Shown piece after piece: positions 23,671 to 33,888 of a stretch of DNA of 38,787 bases (the first letter of the stretch is position 1; every line of letters begins with the position of its first letter). The notes beneath the pieces are model-generated. The model did not search any database, had not been told where the DNA came from, and saw only the letters and a program-made list of their open reading frames with translations. The translations under genes and the position numbers were made by a program. This stretch comes from an uncultured Planctomycetota bacterium (GTDB lineage: Bacteria > Planctomycetota > UBA11346), in assembly GCA_903902515.1 (NCBI GenBank), contig CAIUVD010000137.1, forward strand, positions 1-38,787. Direction: 5' to 3'.

Positions 23671-23726
23671 GCCACCCCCCTCGGGGCGGCATAACCAATC
23701 CATCCCCTCACCGGTAGGTTCTCCCA

Positions 23727-24011
23727 ATGGCCAGCGCTGAAATCCGGGTTGTCCTCACCAACAAGATGGGCCTTCACGCGCGCCCATCGACCCAGATCGC
23801 GACGACGGCTAGTCGTTACGCGGCGGACATCCAAATTGAAAAAGATGGAATGTCGGTGGATGCGAAGAGTGTGCTCGAATTATTGATGCTGGCGGCGGAA
23901 TGTGGCAGTGAATTGACGATCTCCGCCCAAGGTGCCGATGCCAAAGCGGCGGTGGCCGCCATTGGGGAATTGGTGAAGGGTCGCTTTGGCGAATTGGACG
24001 TCGATGCCTGA
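23727..24011 (+). CDS. ptsH: HPr family phosphocarrier protein
   Basis: The 94-residue protein has the HPr active-site histidine H17 in MGLHARPST, and the regulatory-serine region S48 in DAKSVLELLMLAA, where canonical HPr has KSIMGVM-like residues. It could act in phosphotransferase transport or, without transporters, as a regulatory phosphocarrier (NPr/Crh-like). No enzyme I or HPr kinase is in the window. Its last codons overlap the pgpA start by 8 nt. Confidence 0.9.
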   Translation: MASAEIRVVLTNKMGLHARPSTQIATTASRYAADIQIEKDGMSVDAKSVLELLMLAAECGSELTISAQGADAKAAVAAIGELVKGRFGELDVDA

Positions 24012-24510
24012 CGTGCTGTTGCCCCTGGCGGGCCCTACCTGGGCTCGCTGGGTGGCTACCGTTGCTGGCCTTGGCTTCCTGAGACCAGGTCCCGGAACCT
24101 GGGGCTCCATTGGTACCGGGGTGTTCCTCTGGATCCTGGTCCAGGTCACTCCCCCTTCGTGGGTCGCCATCATGCTCATGGTGATCGCCTCGACCATCGG
24201 TGTGTTCGGTTGGTGGTCAGTGCATCGCCTCCTTCATGATCCCCGAACCGTCCTGCAAGACCCACCCCAGGTGGTGGTTGATGAAGCCTTCGGAGTGTCT
24301 CTCGCGCTCCTGGTGGTGCCGACGGTCCACACCGTTGCATGCCCGACCGCGGTGATCATGGTGGCCGTTCTCATGTTCCGTGTGTTAGATATCGCCAAAC
24401 CATATCCCATTGATCGTCTTGAAACGCTGCCCGGCGCGACCGGGATCATGGCTGATGATGCGTTGGCGGGCCTTCTGGCCGGCCTCGCCGTGACGATGCT
24501 GTGGGCGTGA
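24004..24510 (+). CDS. pgpA: Phosphatidylglycerophosphatase A
   Basis: The 168-residue inner-membrane enzyme dephosphorylates phosphatidylglycerol phosphate to phosphatidylglycerol. PgpA blocks are present: GPGTWGSIGTG, QVVVDEAFGV, MFRVLDIAKPYPIDRLETL and GATGIMADDALAGLLAGL, whose acidic residues form the Mg site. ATG 24004 gives MPDVLLPLAG and overlaps HPr by 8 nt; an upstream ATG at 23986 would overlap more of HPr and is less likely. About four membrane helices are expected. Confidence 0.9.
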   Translation: MPDVLLPLAGPTWARWVATVAGLGFLRPGPGTWGSIGTGVFLWILVQVTPPSWVAIMLMVIASTIGVFGWWSVHRLLHDPRTVLQDPPQVVVDEAFGVSLALLVVPTVHTVACPTAVIMVAVLMFRVLDIAKPYPIDRLETLPGATGIMADDALAGLLAGLAVTMLWA

Positions 24511-24529
24511 TGGATCTTCTGGAGTTTTC

Positions 24530-26416
24530 ATGACAACGCCCCGTCGCAACGAAAGCGGACCCCATCGCCAGTCCAGAACCGGCCAGTTTCCGCGCCGCGA
24601 AACCGGGGTGCCTGCGGTGAATGCCTCGACCCGCCACGGCCATGGACTGGGATCTCCTGCCACGGATTCCTCCACGCGTCACCGCTTGCAAGAATCCGGG
24701 AGGAATCCCGCGACGGAGAGCCAGGGGGCCGCCAGTCGTCGGGGCCAGCAGCAGCCACTCCCGATGCCAGGACAGGGTCTTGGCCTCCGCCTGAAGTTCA
24801 CCCTGATCCTGGCCGGTATCACGGCGGTGGCGATGGTTGCCCTTGGCATGATCATGGCCAACAAGGCGGACAAGTACCTGTTTTCCCAGAAGCAGCACGA
24901 CGGTATCGAGTTGGCCAAAATGGCCTCGGTGGTGGCCGCCACGGTGGCGGACCAGCTGAATCTGTTGCGCAATCTGGATGCCGATAGTTACAGCGCCCCC
25001 AAGGTCCGTGAACAGTACGTGACGCTGCTCAGCGTGTACTACAAGACGGCTTCCGAGTGGAACATTCCGGGCATCCAGGCCACCGACATCTTGGCCGTGA
25101 AACTGAATTGTCCTGACAAGTGGCAGGAGCTATCCAACCGGGGTTTCGGCGATGACGAAGATGGAAATACCATCGTTACCGAACGGATGCGCACGATTTT
25201 TATCCCCAAGTTGGGTGACGAGATCCGCATCCCCCCCCAGCAGGTCGACATCCTCGCCGGGATCCGCAAGACCGCCGAGGGCGACATTCCCATCTATCGT
25301 TTCAAAGTCCGCCTGGAGGCGAATCGTTTTGGCGGCCGCGATCCGGATGGCGACAACTGGAACCTGACTCCCCATCTCCGTCTCGATTTGAATGCCAGCA
25401 GTGTTGATCATGCCCGCCGCAATCTGTGGGTGGCGATCACCATCGGTGTGCTGCTGTCGATCCTGGTGGTGGTCGGCGTCGCCCACTACTTGGCGACCAC
25501 CATCACTCGCCCCCTCGATCTGCTGATTGAGGACATGAAAACGGTGGCTAAGGGCCAGCTTGATCACCAGACCATTCCCCACTCCACGGACGAAATCGGC
25601 GTCCTGGCCACGGAGTTCAACCGTATGACGGTGAATCTCAAGTCGGCACAGTCGGCCCTCGTCGAGCAAGAAAAGGCCGAGTACGAGCTCTCGATCGCCC
25701 GGGAGGTGCAGCGCCAATTGCTGCCCGCCCATTCGCCCGAGATCCCCGGCTACCAGTGCTCCAGTTTCTATCAGGGGGCCAAGGCGGTTTCCGGCGACTA
25801 CTTTGACTTCATCGACCTCGGCAACGGCCGGTGGGGCCTGATCATCGCCGACGTGTCCGGCAAGGGCATTCCTGGTTCGATGGTCATGGCCGTGACCCGG
25901 ACCATCATCCGTCTGATCTCCTTCAAGCACCAGGCCAACACCGCCGATACCTTGAAGGAGACCAACCGTTTGATCGCCAAGCAGATTAAGCGCGGTATGT
26001 TCGTGACCTCCTTCTACGCCGTTCTCGACACCGCCAGTGGCATGCTGACCTACTCGTCGGCGGGGCACAACCCGATGGTCATCTACCGTGCGGCCACCAA
26101 GACCCGCGAACTGGCCAACGGCAAGGGCATCGCTCTCGGATTTAATGACGGTCCGATCTTCGAGCGGACGATCGAACAGACCCAAACCATTCTCCATCCT
26201 GGCGATGCCATCGTTCTCTACACCGACGGGTTCCCGGAGGCCATGAGCGAGGAAAATGAGGAGTTCGGTGATGATCGCTTCTACGATCTCGTGGCTGCCT
26301 ACGGCGCCCAAGGCGTGGAGCCCCTGATCAAGGGCTTAGTGAGCGAAATTGCCAAACACCGTGGAACTGCCGAACAATCCGACGACCTGACCATGATCGC
26401 CGTCCGCCGAGCCTGA
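24530..26416 (+). CDS. Membrane-bound RsbU/SpoIIE-type serine phosphatase with HAMP domain
   Basis: This 628-residue sensor phosphatase has a disordered, basic N-terminus (1-85), TM1 (about 89-110), an extracytoplasmic sensing domain (about 111-298), TM2 (299-322), HAMP (about 323-375), a linker helix, and a PP2C-like SpoIIE domain (385-628). Metal-binding acids are D423 (SGDYFDF), D441 (IIADVSGKG) and D619 (QSDDLTMIA); LYTDGFPEAM is also typical. It should dephosphorylate a phospho-anti-sigma-antagonist in a partner-switching pathway in response to an envelope signal. GGAG lies 5 nt before the ATG. The RsbW-like kinase follows 3 nt downstream. Confidence 0.92.
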   Translation: MTTPRRNESGPHRQSRTGQFPRRETGVPAVNASTRHGHGLGSPATDSSTRHRLQESGRNPATESQGAASRRGQQQPLPMPGQGLGLRLKFTLILAGITAVAMVALGMIMANKADKYLFSQKQHDGIELAKMASVVAATVADQLNLLRNLDADSYSAPKVREQYVTLLSVYYKTASEWNIPGIQATDILAVKLNCPDKWQELSNRGFGDDEDGNTIVTERMRTIFIPKLGDEIRIPPQQVDILAGIRKTAEGDIPIYRFKVRLEANRFGGRDPDGDNWNLTPHLRLDLNASSVDHARRNLWVAITIGVLLSILVVVGVAHYLATTITRPLDLLIEDMKTVAKGQLDHQTIPHSTDEIGVLATEFNRMTVNLKSAQSALVEQEKAEYELSIAREVQRQLLPAHSPEIPGYQCSSFYQGAKAVSGDYFDFIDLGNGRWGLIIADVSGKGIPGSMVMAVTRTIIRLISFKHQANTADTLKETNRLIAKQIKRGMFVTSFYAVLDTASGMLTYSSAGHNPMVIYRAATKTRELANGKGIALGFNDGPIFERTIEQTQTILHPGDAIVLYTDGFPEAMSEENEEFGDDRFYDLVAAYGAQGVEPLIKGLVSEIAKHRGTAEQSDDLTMIAVRRA

Positions 26417-26419
26417 ACC

Positions 26420-26872
26420 ATGCCTTCCCATCACCAGGACCTGATCATCCACAATGACCTCGCCACCCTGGCCGAGGTCCGCACCCTCGTCGCCAGTTCC
26501 GTGGCCAAGGGTGGCTTCCCGGCCCATTACCTGAATCGTTTGCAGATCGCCGTCGATGAGGCGGTCACCAACATCATCGAACACGGTTACGAGGACCGCC
26601 CCCGGGGTTCTGGCTCGATCCAGGTGTCGGCCACGGTCAATCCCGACGAGTTCCGGATCGTGATCATTGACCAGGGCTCGACCTTCGATCCCAACAGCAT
26701 GACGGACCTCGACATCGACCGGCACGTCAAATCCGGCCATTCCGGTGGCCTCGGTGTGTTTCTGATGCGCAAGATCATGGACGTGGTGGACTACCACTAC
26801 GAGACCGGCAAGCGCAATCGTCTGCTGCTGGTCAAATACGCCGATTCTTCGTCCAAGCTCCGGGCCGTTTAA
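26420..26872 (+). CDS. RsbW-type anti-sigma-factor serine kinase
   Basis: The 150-residue GHKL ATPase domain protein has an N-box (QIAVDEAVTNIIEHGY), a G1-like IIDQGSTFDP and a G2 GGLGVFLMRKIMD. It lacks membrane segments and a histidine-kinase phosphoacceptor domain, which fits the RsbW/SpoIIAB class that binds a sigma factor and phosphorylates its antagonist. With the preceding phosphatase it forms two of the three partner-switch components; no RsbV/STAS antagonist or sigma factor is encoded nearby. Confidence 0.9.
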   Translation: MPSHHQDLIIHNDLATLAEVRTLVASSVAKGGFPAHYLNRLQIAVDEAVTNIIEHGYEDRPRGSGSIQVSATVNPDEFRIVIIDQGSTFDPNSMTDLDIDRHVKSGHSGGLGVFLMRKIMDVVDYHYETGKRNRLLLVKYADSSSKLRAV

Positions 26873-26925
26873 GCCCCCTCACCATCGCAGCCCCGTTCCC
26901 ACCCGGGACGGGGCCAGGATTGTTC

Positions 26926-28041
26926 ATGCACCTCGCCTCCCGAGTTGGCCGCATCGATGCCAGTGGCATCCGCAAGATCTTCGACCTCGCCAAGTCCCTC
27001 AAGGACCCTATCAACCTGTCCATTGGCCAGCCCGACTTTGATGTCTCGCCGGCGGTGAAGGAACGGGCGGTGGCGGCCATCCACGCCGGACGCAATACCT
27101 ATACGCAAACCCAGGGCATCCCGGAACTGCGGGAGCAGATCGCCACGGAGGAAAAGGCGTTTTCGGGCCGGGCCTACGCCCCTGACGAGATCCTGGTCAC
27201 CAGTGGCGTCAGCGGTGGCTTGTTCCTGGGCTTGATGGCCTTGGTGGACGACGGCGACGAGGTCATCATCCCCGACCCGTATTTCGTCATGTACAAGCAC
27301 CTGGTGAACCTGTTTGGAGGTACGCCGGTCTACCTCGATACCTATGCCTCGAATTTTGGTATCGATGCCCAAGCCCTGGAAAAACTGATCACCCCCAAGA
27401 CCCGGGTATTGCTGCTCAACAGTCCGGCCAATCCCACGGGTCGGATTCTGCCGCGCAGCGAACTGGAGGCGATTGCCCAGGTGTGCGCTAAGCACGGGAT
27501 CACCATCATCAGTGATGAAATCTACCGGCACTTTTCCTATGTGCCCATGACCTCGATGGCGGAAATCTATCCCCAGACGTTGGTTCTTGTCGGCCACAGC
27601 AAATCCTACGGCATGACCGGTTGGCGCCTTGGTTACGCCTGCGGCCCGGCGCCGGTGATCCAGGCCATGACCAAGGTCCAGCAGTACAGTTTCGTCTGCG
27701 CCCCGTCGGTCACCCAGTATGCGGCTTTGGCTTGCCCAACCGTGGACCTGGGGCCCAACATTACCGCCTACCGGGCCAAGCGCGACCTGATGGTCGGCAT
27801 CCTGAGCCAACGCTTTGAACTCGCCCCACCGGATGGCGCGTTCTACCTCTGGGCCAAGGCTCCGGCGGGCTTCACGGGCACGACCTTTGTCCAGAAGGCC
27901 ATTGCCAATAATTGCCTGATTATTCCCGGCAATGTCTTCAGCGAGCGGGACACCCATTTCCGCATTTGCTACACGGTCCCCGATGAACGCCTCCGTCAGG
28001 GCGCCGAATTGCTGGTCCGCTTAGCCGAGGAAGGGCCCTGA
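26926..28041 (+). CDS. Aspartate aminotransferase family (class I, subgroup gamma/beta-like)
   Basis: This 371-residue fold-type-I PLP enzyme has K226 in GHSKSYGMTGWRLGY, SPANPTG (N169), ISDEIYRHF (D197, Y200) and LSIGQPDFDV near the N-terminus. It probably transaminates aspartate/glutamate or aromatic keto acids; sequence alone does not set specificity. The frame opens with TTG 26920, but ATG 26926 has an AGGA 6 nt upstream and gives the family N-terminus. It is a separate paralogue from the DapC-like enzyme at 4184. It converges on vapC locus 2 with 11 nt between stops. Confidence 0.85.
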   Translation: MHLASRVGRIDASGIRKIFDLAKSLKDPINLSIGQPDFDVSPAVKERAVAAIHAGRNTYTQTQGIPELREQIATEEKAFSGRAYAPDEILVTSGVSGGLFLGLMALVDDGDEVIIPDPYFVMYKHLVNLFGGTPVYLDTYASNFGIDAQALEKLITPKTRVLLLNSPANPTGRILPRSELEAIAQVCAKHGITIISDEIYRHFSYVPMTSMAEIYPQTLVLVGHSKSYGMTGWRLGYACGPAPVIQAMTKVQQYSFVCAPSVTQYAALACPTVDLGPNITAYRAKRDLMVGILSQRFELAPPDGAFYLWAKAPAGFTGTTFVQKAIANNCLIIPGNVFSERDTHFRICYTVPDERLRQGAELLVRLAEEGP

Positions 28042-28052
28042 AACGCGGAAAT

Positions 28053-28484
28053 TTAGCCGGTCCAGCGGTGGAAGCCCGCGTCGTCAAAGTGCCGATCAAA
28101 GGTGAATGCGCGGGTGATTTTTCCGGCCCGCATCAGGGCGAAACTTTCGCAGTCGACCCAACTCACGGACTGGTCGGCAAACTTGGTGAACCAGCCGAGG
28201 GCCAGGCTGCTGATGGTTGGATCTGCCCACTGAATGGAAAATGAGGGGCTGTCGAGGATTTGCCGGGCGACCCGGGCCGCCAGGGGGAAGCCCGCCCGTC
28301 GGCCCAGGAGGGTGAAGGTTTCCGCCAGTACGCTGCCACTGGTCACCAGACGCCAGGAACAGGCCGGTGGTGCTAACTGGGCCCAGGCCTTGATGGCCGT
28401 CGCGTGGTGTTGGTCATCGGCATCGTAGCGGGCGATGAACGCTCCGGTGTCGATGAAGACCGCGTGATCAGCGGACCGGGCCAT
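28053..28484 (-). CDS. PIN-domain VapC-like toxin (locus 2)
   Basis: This 143-residue PIN-fold RNase candidate has all acidic positions: D12 (VFIDTGAF), E55 (LAETFT), D111 (WVDCESFALM) and D130/D134 (FTFDRHFDDAGF). The pattern matches the VapC branch with a WVD-x-SF motif. ATG 28484 gives the domain N-terminus and overlaps the antitoxin by 17 nt. With its metal ligands intact it is more likely to be active than the locus 1 toxin. Confidence 0.85.
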   Translation of the reverse strand: MARSADHAVFIDTGAFIARYDADDQHHATAIKAWAQLAPPACSWRLVTSGSVLAETFTLLGRRAGFPLAARVARQILDSPSFSIQWADPTISSLALGWFTKFADQSVSWVDCESFALMRAGKITRAFTFDRHFDDAGFHRWTG

Positions 28485-28704
28485 ACAACGCCTCGTCGTG
28501 GCGTTCGGCGAGATCTGTCTGACCGCTTCGGAAGACCGGCGGTTCATTCCAGAATTCGTCGGCTACCCCCACCTGGTAAGCGACGGAGGCTTCCCGGGCC
28601 ACGGAGCGGCGTATGAATTCGCCCATGGAGATGCCCTGGCGGGCCGCCAGGTCCGCCGCCTGACGCTGGAGATCGTCGGGCAGCATGATGGTGGTACGGT
28701 TCAT
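28468..28704 (-). CDS. VapB-like ribbon-helix-helix antitoxin (locus 2)
   Basis: The 78-residue product begins MNRTTIMLPDDLQRQAADL, a typical ribbon-helix-helix strand-helix, with a second helix at ISMGEFIRRSVAREA. The C-terminal tail (FWNEPPVFRSGQTDLAERHD) is the presumed toxin-binding segment. It lies upstream of and overlaps vapC, and starts 6 nt downstream of a good -10 with no Shine-Dalgarno. It is expected to bind the palindrome in its own promoter. Confidence 0.85.
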   Translation of the reverse strand: MNRTTIMLPDDLQRQAADLAARQGISMGEFIRRSVAREASVAYQVGVADEFWNEPPVFRSGQTDLAERHDEALYGPVR

Positions 28705-28738
28705 GGTGGCATTATGCCGCCATATGGTGGTTATGCAA
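28705..28738 (-). promoter_or_regulatory. vapBC locus 2 promoter with palindromic operator, probably leaderless
   Basis: On the minus strand TTGCAT (28733-28738) and CATAAT (28711-28716) are 16 bp apart, and 6 nt separate the -10 from the vapB ATG, so transcription should begin at or next to the start codon. The spacer holds CCATATGG (28720-28727) within a 14-bp near-perfect palindrome (28717-28730, one mismatched pair), placed where a bound repressor would block RNA polymerase. Confidence 0.6.
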
Positions 28739-28754
28739 GTATGGGGGGGTGACT

Positions 28755-29966
28755 TTAGAGGGCCACGCCCTCCACTCGCGCCACTTCCGCCACATCCTTG
28801 TCGCCACGCCCACTGACGTTGACGATCAGGACGGCGTTTTTCTTGGTCGAGGCGCAGATGCCCTCCAGGGCACCGATGGCATGGGCGCTTTCCAACGCTG
28901 GAATGATGCCTTCGGTCTCCGCCAGCAAGTGGACGCCCTTGAGAGCCTCGGCATCAGAACAGCGCAGGTATTCCGCGCGGCCGACTTCCCGCAGCCAGGC
29001 GTGTTCGGGGCCGACACTGGCGTAATCCAGACCGGCACTCACGGAGTGGGTGCCAAGAACTTGGCCATCGGCACTCTGGAGGACGTAGGAGGCCATGCCC
29101 TGGAAGACGCCGAAGGTCCCGCCGTCAAAACGGGCAGCATGTTCCCCGAGGGCGTCACCCTTGCCGCCGGCCTCGACGCCGATCAGGCGCACGCCCCGGT
29201 CCTTGATAAATGGGTGGAACAGGCCGATGGAATTGCTGCCTCCACCAACGCAGGCCACCAGGGCATCGGGAAGACGGCCCTCGGCCTTCTTGATTTGAGC
29301 CTTGGCTTCCTTGCCGATGATGGACTGGAAATCCCGGACCATCAGGGGATAGGGGTGGGGCCCGAGGGCTGAACCGATGATGTAGTGGGTGGTCTGGACG
29401 TTGGTCACCCAGTCGCGCAGGGCCTCATTCACCGCATCCTTGAGGGTCTTGGTGCCGCTTTCGACACCAATCACTTCGGCGCCCAACAGCCGCATGCGGA
29501 AGACATTGGGGGCCTGGCGGCGCATGTCTTCAACGCCCATGTAGATGCGGCACTGGAGACCGAGGAGGGCGCAGGCGGTAGCGGTGGCCACGCCGTGCTG
29601 ACCAGCACCGGTTTCGGCAATAATCCGCTTCTTGCCGATCTTGAGGGCCAACAGGCCCTGGCCGATGGCATTATTGATTTTATGGGCGCCCGTGTGGCAG
29701 AGGTCTTCGCGCTTGAGCCAGATGTGACGGCCGAATTTTTTCGACAGGCTGGTGGCGAAGGTCAGGGGCGTTGGCCGGCCGACAAACGTCGACAGCAATT
29801 CCCGCAGGCGCTTCTGGAAGGCCTTGTCGGTACGCGTCTTCAGGTACAGGGCCGTGACTTCATCAAGGGCCGGGATGAGGGTCTCCGGAACATACCGACC
29901 GCCGTAACGGCCGTAGCGGCCCGAGGCGTCGGGTTGGGACTTCAGGGGTGCGGGCTTGGACTTCAT
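28755..29966 (-). CDS. trpB: Tryptophan synthase beta chain
   Basis: This 403-residue PLP enzyme condenses indole with serine. K96 in [14 protein letters not shown] binds [23 protein letters not shown], the phosphate-binding VGGGSNSIG and the C-terminal NVSGRGDKD are all intact. It starts with [19 protein letters not shown], as expected for TrpB1. No trpA or other trp gene is adjacent; trpB is the last gene of the nagB-DUF4954-trpB string, entered through a 4-nt overlap. Confidence 0.97.
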   Translation of the reverse strand: MKSKPAPLKSQPDASGRYGRYGGRYVPETLIPALDEVTALYLKTRTDKAFQKRLRELLSTFVGRPTPLTFATSLSKKFGRHIWLKREDLCHTGAHKINNAIGQGLLALKIGKKRIIAETGAGQHGVATATACALLGLQCRIYMGVEDMRRQAPNVFRMRLLGAEVIGVESGTKTLKDAVNEALRDWVTNVQTTHYIIGSALGPHPYPLMVRDFQSIIGKEAKAQIKKAEGRLPDALVACVGGGSNSIGLFHPFIKDRGVRLIGVEAGGKGDALGEHAARFDGGTFGVFQGMASYVLQSADGQVLGTHSVSAGLDYASVGPEHAWLREVGRAEYLRCSDAEALKGVHLLAETEGIIPALESAHAIGALEGICASTKKNAVLIVNVSGRGDKDVAEVARVEGVAL

Positions 29967-31870
29967 CCGAGGACTTTCCTGATGCGTTCGTCGGTCTTGC
30001 GGACCCGGGCCCAGGCACTGGCAACCACTTCGTCGGCGGTGCTGCTGACATGGGCGGCGGCGTAACCGGGGATGATTTTGGTGCCACGGGCGTCGTCGCG
30101 GCCCTTGCTATCCTGGACCAGCTGGGCGTTTTCGGTCTCGGCCTCGATCAGGCGCTGCATACGCTCAGAGAAGGCAACGCCGGGGAATAGCTGGTCGGCC
30201 AGTTCATGGGCGATCTCAGCCGAACCTGGAATGGTCAGTCCCCCCTCGGCCTCGTTGAGGAGAAGACGCAGGGCGTAACGGGTCAGGGCCCGGTCATAAC
30301 TCCGAATAGCCTCGATGCGGCGATCCTCACGGAGGAAATTCTTGCCAAGGCCCGGGAGGTCGGTTTCGAGGTACACCGATTTGCGGACCGCCACCTGGGC
30401 CAATTGGTCGCGAGCCTGTTTGACCAGGCGCATGATGTGGGGCCGCAGCACCTTGTAGTCGATATGGTGGCGACGAGCTCGGTCGCGCTTGGCGTACTTT
30501 AGTTCGTGGCGAACGATGGCGTAGGCGTTCTCGGCCAGGGCCCAGGCCGGCAGGATCTCATTATAGGCCCGGGGTACCTCGGTGGCGGTCTCATCCAGGG
30601 GGGTCACGGGAACGGTGATCAGGCTGAAGGGGAACGTCACCTTCTGGGGCAGGGTGCTGACGCCCATGCTGACGACCGAGTAGGGTGCCTCATGAAAGTC
30701 CGCCGGCAGGCGGACCGAGCAGCCCAGGCCGAAGAACACACCCTCGCCGGGCCATACTTCCTGGTCCGGGGCGCGGCCCGTGTGGTTGCTGCCAACCATC
30801 GCCCCGTAGGCGATATTGCCCTTGCCCTCAGGCCAAAAGGCGGCGATCAGCAGGGACTGATGGTGAAAGCCGACAAAAGGCCCCACCAGGGAGGCGGTGA
30901 CCTCGCCCTTGGCCAGGTGGGTGTTCGGGCCGATCACACTGTCGATGACCGTGGCGTGGAGGTCCGCAGCACTGTGTTCGAGGAGGGCCGACGTACGGAT
31001 GATGGCCCCACCGCTGACATGAACGCCCCATTGGATGACGGCGGATTCGACTTCAGCCCCATTTTCGATGCGCACCGGCTCCTCGGCCGAGGACAGGACG
31101 GCGACATTGGCCACCTGATGGGCGTGGTCGATCACGGCCCCAGCGCCGATGTAGGCGTCATGGAGGCGTTCCGTGTGGACCACCCGGGCACCGCGTCGGA
31201 CCCAGCACACCGGGCTGGTGATGGACTTAACGTACCGGACCACCGCCTCGCGGACCGCGGCTAAACCCGTAGTGTCATGACGGTCGCGGGCGATCACGGC
31301 GGCATCGTCGACGGTGATTTCAGCCCACAGGGGGACCTCACGGCCACCGGCCTCATTGGCCAAGGGTAGGTCGCGCCCGCAGCCGAAGGTTGCGGCCCCG
31401 GAGCAGGTGATGGAACCGACGCCAAACAACACGGCTTCACGCTCGATCACGGTGCTGGCGGCGCAGCGGACGTTCTCCACCAGGGCGTCATTGGCGACCT
31501 GGACGTTGATCAGGGTGCAGTCGTAAATGCCGGTATCCTGGCGGAATCCGGGGATCACCTCGACGGTGCCCCCGAAGCGGCCCAGCACGCAGTCCCCCTT
31601 GAGGTTGGTCCGGCGGACGCGGAAGCAGTCGAAGTCCTGGGCGACTTTGATGCGGGTCCAGTCGTCGCTGCGGCAGCCCCGGTCCTCCATCACCGCAATT
31701 TCTTCGCGGGACAGGTCCCGGAGCAGGAGGCCGCAGATGTTATCCTTGCGCTTGAGAACCAGACGCTGGGCCTCAATCAGGTCGCCCGAGACGCCAATGG
31801 ACGCGGCAATCTGGGCCATGGTGCGGGGGGCTACTGGCGGAAGCGCCGGCAGCATCTCGGTATCGGTCAT
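29963..31870 (-). CDS. DUF4954 family protein with left-handed beta-helix repeats
   Basis: The 635-residue cytoplasmic protein matches DUF4954: [20 protein letters not shown] near the N-terminus, a long hexapeptide-like beta-helix with RENCR-style turns ([57 protein letters not shown]), the [17 protein letters not shown] block and a helical C-terminus. Left-handed beta-helices are typical of acyl- and nucleotidyl-sugar enzymes such as GlmU, but no catalytic assignment is established for DUF4954. It is coupled to nagB upstream and trpB downstream by ATGA overlaps, hinting at amino-sugar metabolism. Confidence 0.82.
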   Translation of the reverse strand: MTDTEMLPALPPVAPRTMAQIAASIGVSGDLIEAQRLVLKRKDNICGLLLRDLSREEIAVMEDRGCRSDDWTRIKVAQDFDCFRVRRTNLKGDCVLGRFGGTVEVIPGFRQDTGIYDCTLINVQVANDALVENVRCAASTVIEREAVLFGVGSITCSGAATFGCGRDLPLANEAGGREVPLWAEITVDDAAVIARDRHDTTGLAAVREAVVRYVKSITSPVCWVRRGARVVHTERLHDAYIGAGAVIDHAHQVANVAVLSSAEEPVRIENGAEVESAVIQWGVHVSGGAIIRTSALLEHSAADLHATVIDSVIGPNTHLAKGEVTASLVGPFVGFHHQSLLIAAFWPEGKGNIAYGAMVGSNHTGRAPDQEVWPGEGVFFGLGCSVRLPADFHEAPYSVVSMGVSTLPQKVTFPFSLITVPVTPLDETATEVPRAYNEILPAWALAENAYAIVRHELKYAKRDRARRHHIDYKVLRPHIMRLVKQARDQLAQVAVRKSVYLETDLPGLGKNFLREDRRIEAIRSYDRALTRYALRLLLNEAEGGLTIPGSAEIAHELADQLFPGVAFSERMQRLIEAETENAQLVQDSKGRDDARGTKIIPGYAAAHVSSTADEVVASAWARVRKTDERIRKVLG

Positions 31871-32628
31871 GTGAATTTCTTGACGACGGCGTGGTCAATC
31901 TGGGAGATGGCGTCCCGGTCGGTAATCACGGTCAGGTGCTCATGCTGCATCAACAAACTGGCAGGCAGGCCGGGGCCGACACGGCCCTCCAGCATTTTGC
32001 GCAGGGCCTCCGCTTTCCCGAGGCCGGTGGCGATCAGCAACACCCGCTTGGCCTCAAGAATGGTGGCCATGCCCATGGAAATCGCCTGGTTGGGGGTGTC
32101 CGCCAGGTTGCGGAACCGCTCGCCACCACTGATGGCCGCGATGGTCGAGGAGGTCAGATCCACCAGACGAGTCCGACTGCGGGCGGTGGAGCCTGGTTCG
32201 TTCAAGCCGACATGCCCATTGTGGCCAAGGCCGAGGACCACCAGATCCAGGCCGCCCCGGGCCTCGATCAGCAGGTCGTAGGCCTTGCACTCGATATCCA
32301 GATCCTTGCTGTCCCCCCGGGGTAAATGCGTATTTTCCCGGGGAATATCGACCTGTCGGAACAGGTGGTAATTCATCGTAAAACGGGTTGAACGATGATC
32401 CGATGGCCCCAAGCCGACATACTCGTCGGTATTGAAGGTCGTCAGGTGGGCGAAACTGAAGCCGCCTCGCTCATGGGCGCGGATCGCCACCTCTTGGTAG
32501 GCCAGAAGACTGGTTTGACCGGCCGACAGGCCAAGTACCAGGCGGGGATTGGACGTGATGGCCTCCACCAACCGGTCGGCGAGAAGGTTGCCGGCGGCTT
32601 CACGATCAGGAGTGACGATCAGTTTCAT
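31867..32628 (-). CDS. nagB: Glucosamine-6-phosphate deaminase
   Basis: The 253-residue enzyme converts glucosamine-6-phosphate to fructose-6-phosphate and ammonia. Landmarks are LGLSAGQTS (phosphate loop), TFNTDEYVGL (D68), GLGHNGHVGLNEPG (H139, E144; Asn at 137 where E. coli has Asp, as in Gram-positive NagB) and SRTRLVDLT. ATG 32628 gives the family start MKLIVTPDREAA; frame extends upstream without a ribosome site. It leads the nagB-DUF4954-trpB operon and lies just beyond the gap terminator. Confidence 0.93.
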   Translation of the reverse strand: MKLIVTPDREAAGNLLADRLVEAITSNPRLVLGLSAGQTSLLAYQEVAIRAHERGGFSFAHLTTFNTDEYVGLGPSDHRSTRFTMNYHLFRQVDIPRENTHLPRGDSKDLDIECKAYDLLIEARGGLDLVVLGLGHNGHVGLNEPGSTARSRTRLVDLTSSTIAAISGGERFRNLADTPNQAISMGMATILEAKRVLLIATGLGKAEALRKMLEGRVGPGLPASLLMQHEHLTVITDRDAISQIDHAVVKKFT

Positions 32629-32654
32629 CGTGGCGACATGGTAGGGGAAACGCC

Positions 32655-32691
32655 AAACAAGAAAGCCCCGCCGGCAGGGCCGACGGGGCTT
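32655..32691 (-). terminator. Intrinsic terminator of gap
   Basis: On the minus strand AAGCCCCG... (from 32691) folds into a 12-bp GC-rich stem, with one G-U pair and a 5-nt loop, against ...CGGGGCTT (to 32663). TCTTGTTT follows as the U-rich tract. It lies 23 nt past the gap stop and just upstream of nagB, so it separates the two units. Confidence 0.8.
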
Positions 32692-32713
32692 GGAGATCAC
32701 GCCGAAGCGCGAA

Positions 32714-33888
<1,175 letters not shown>

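Noticed and set aside
23671-23696. Hairpin GCCACCCC...GGGGCGGC after the hypothetical gene as a terminator
   Set aside because: Short stem with a mismatch and no following T-run; the downstream HPr gene is co-directional, so read-through is more likely.
31867-32628. Asn137 in place of the E. coli NagB catalytic-triad Asp as an inactivating change
   Set aside because: NGHI-type NagB with Asn at this site is common in other bacteria as I recall the family; the remaining catalytic residues are intact.
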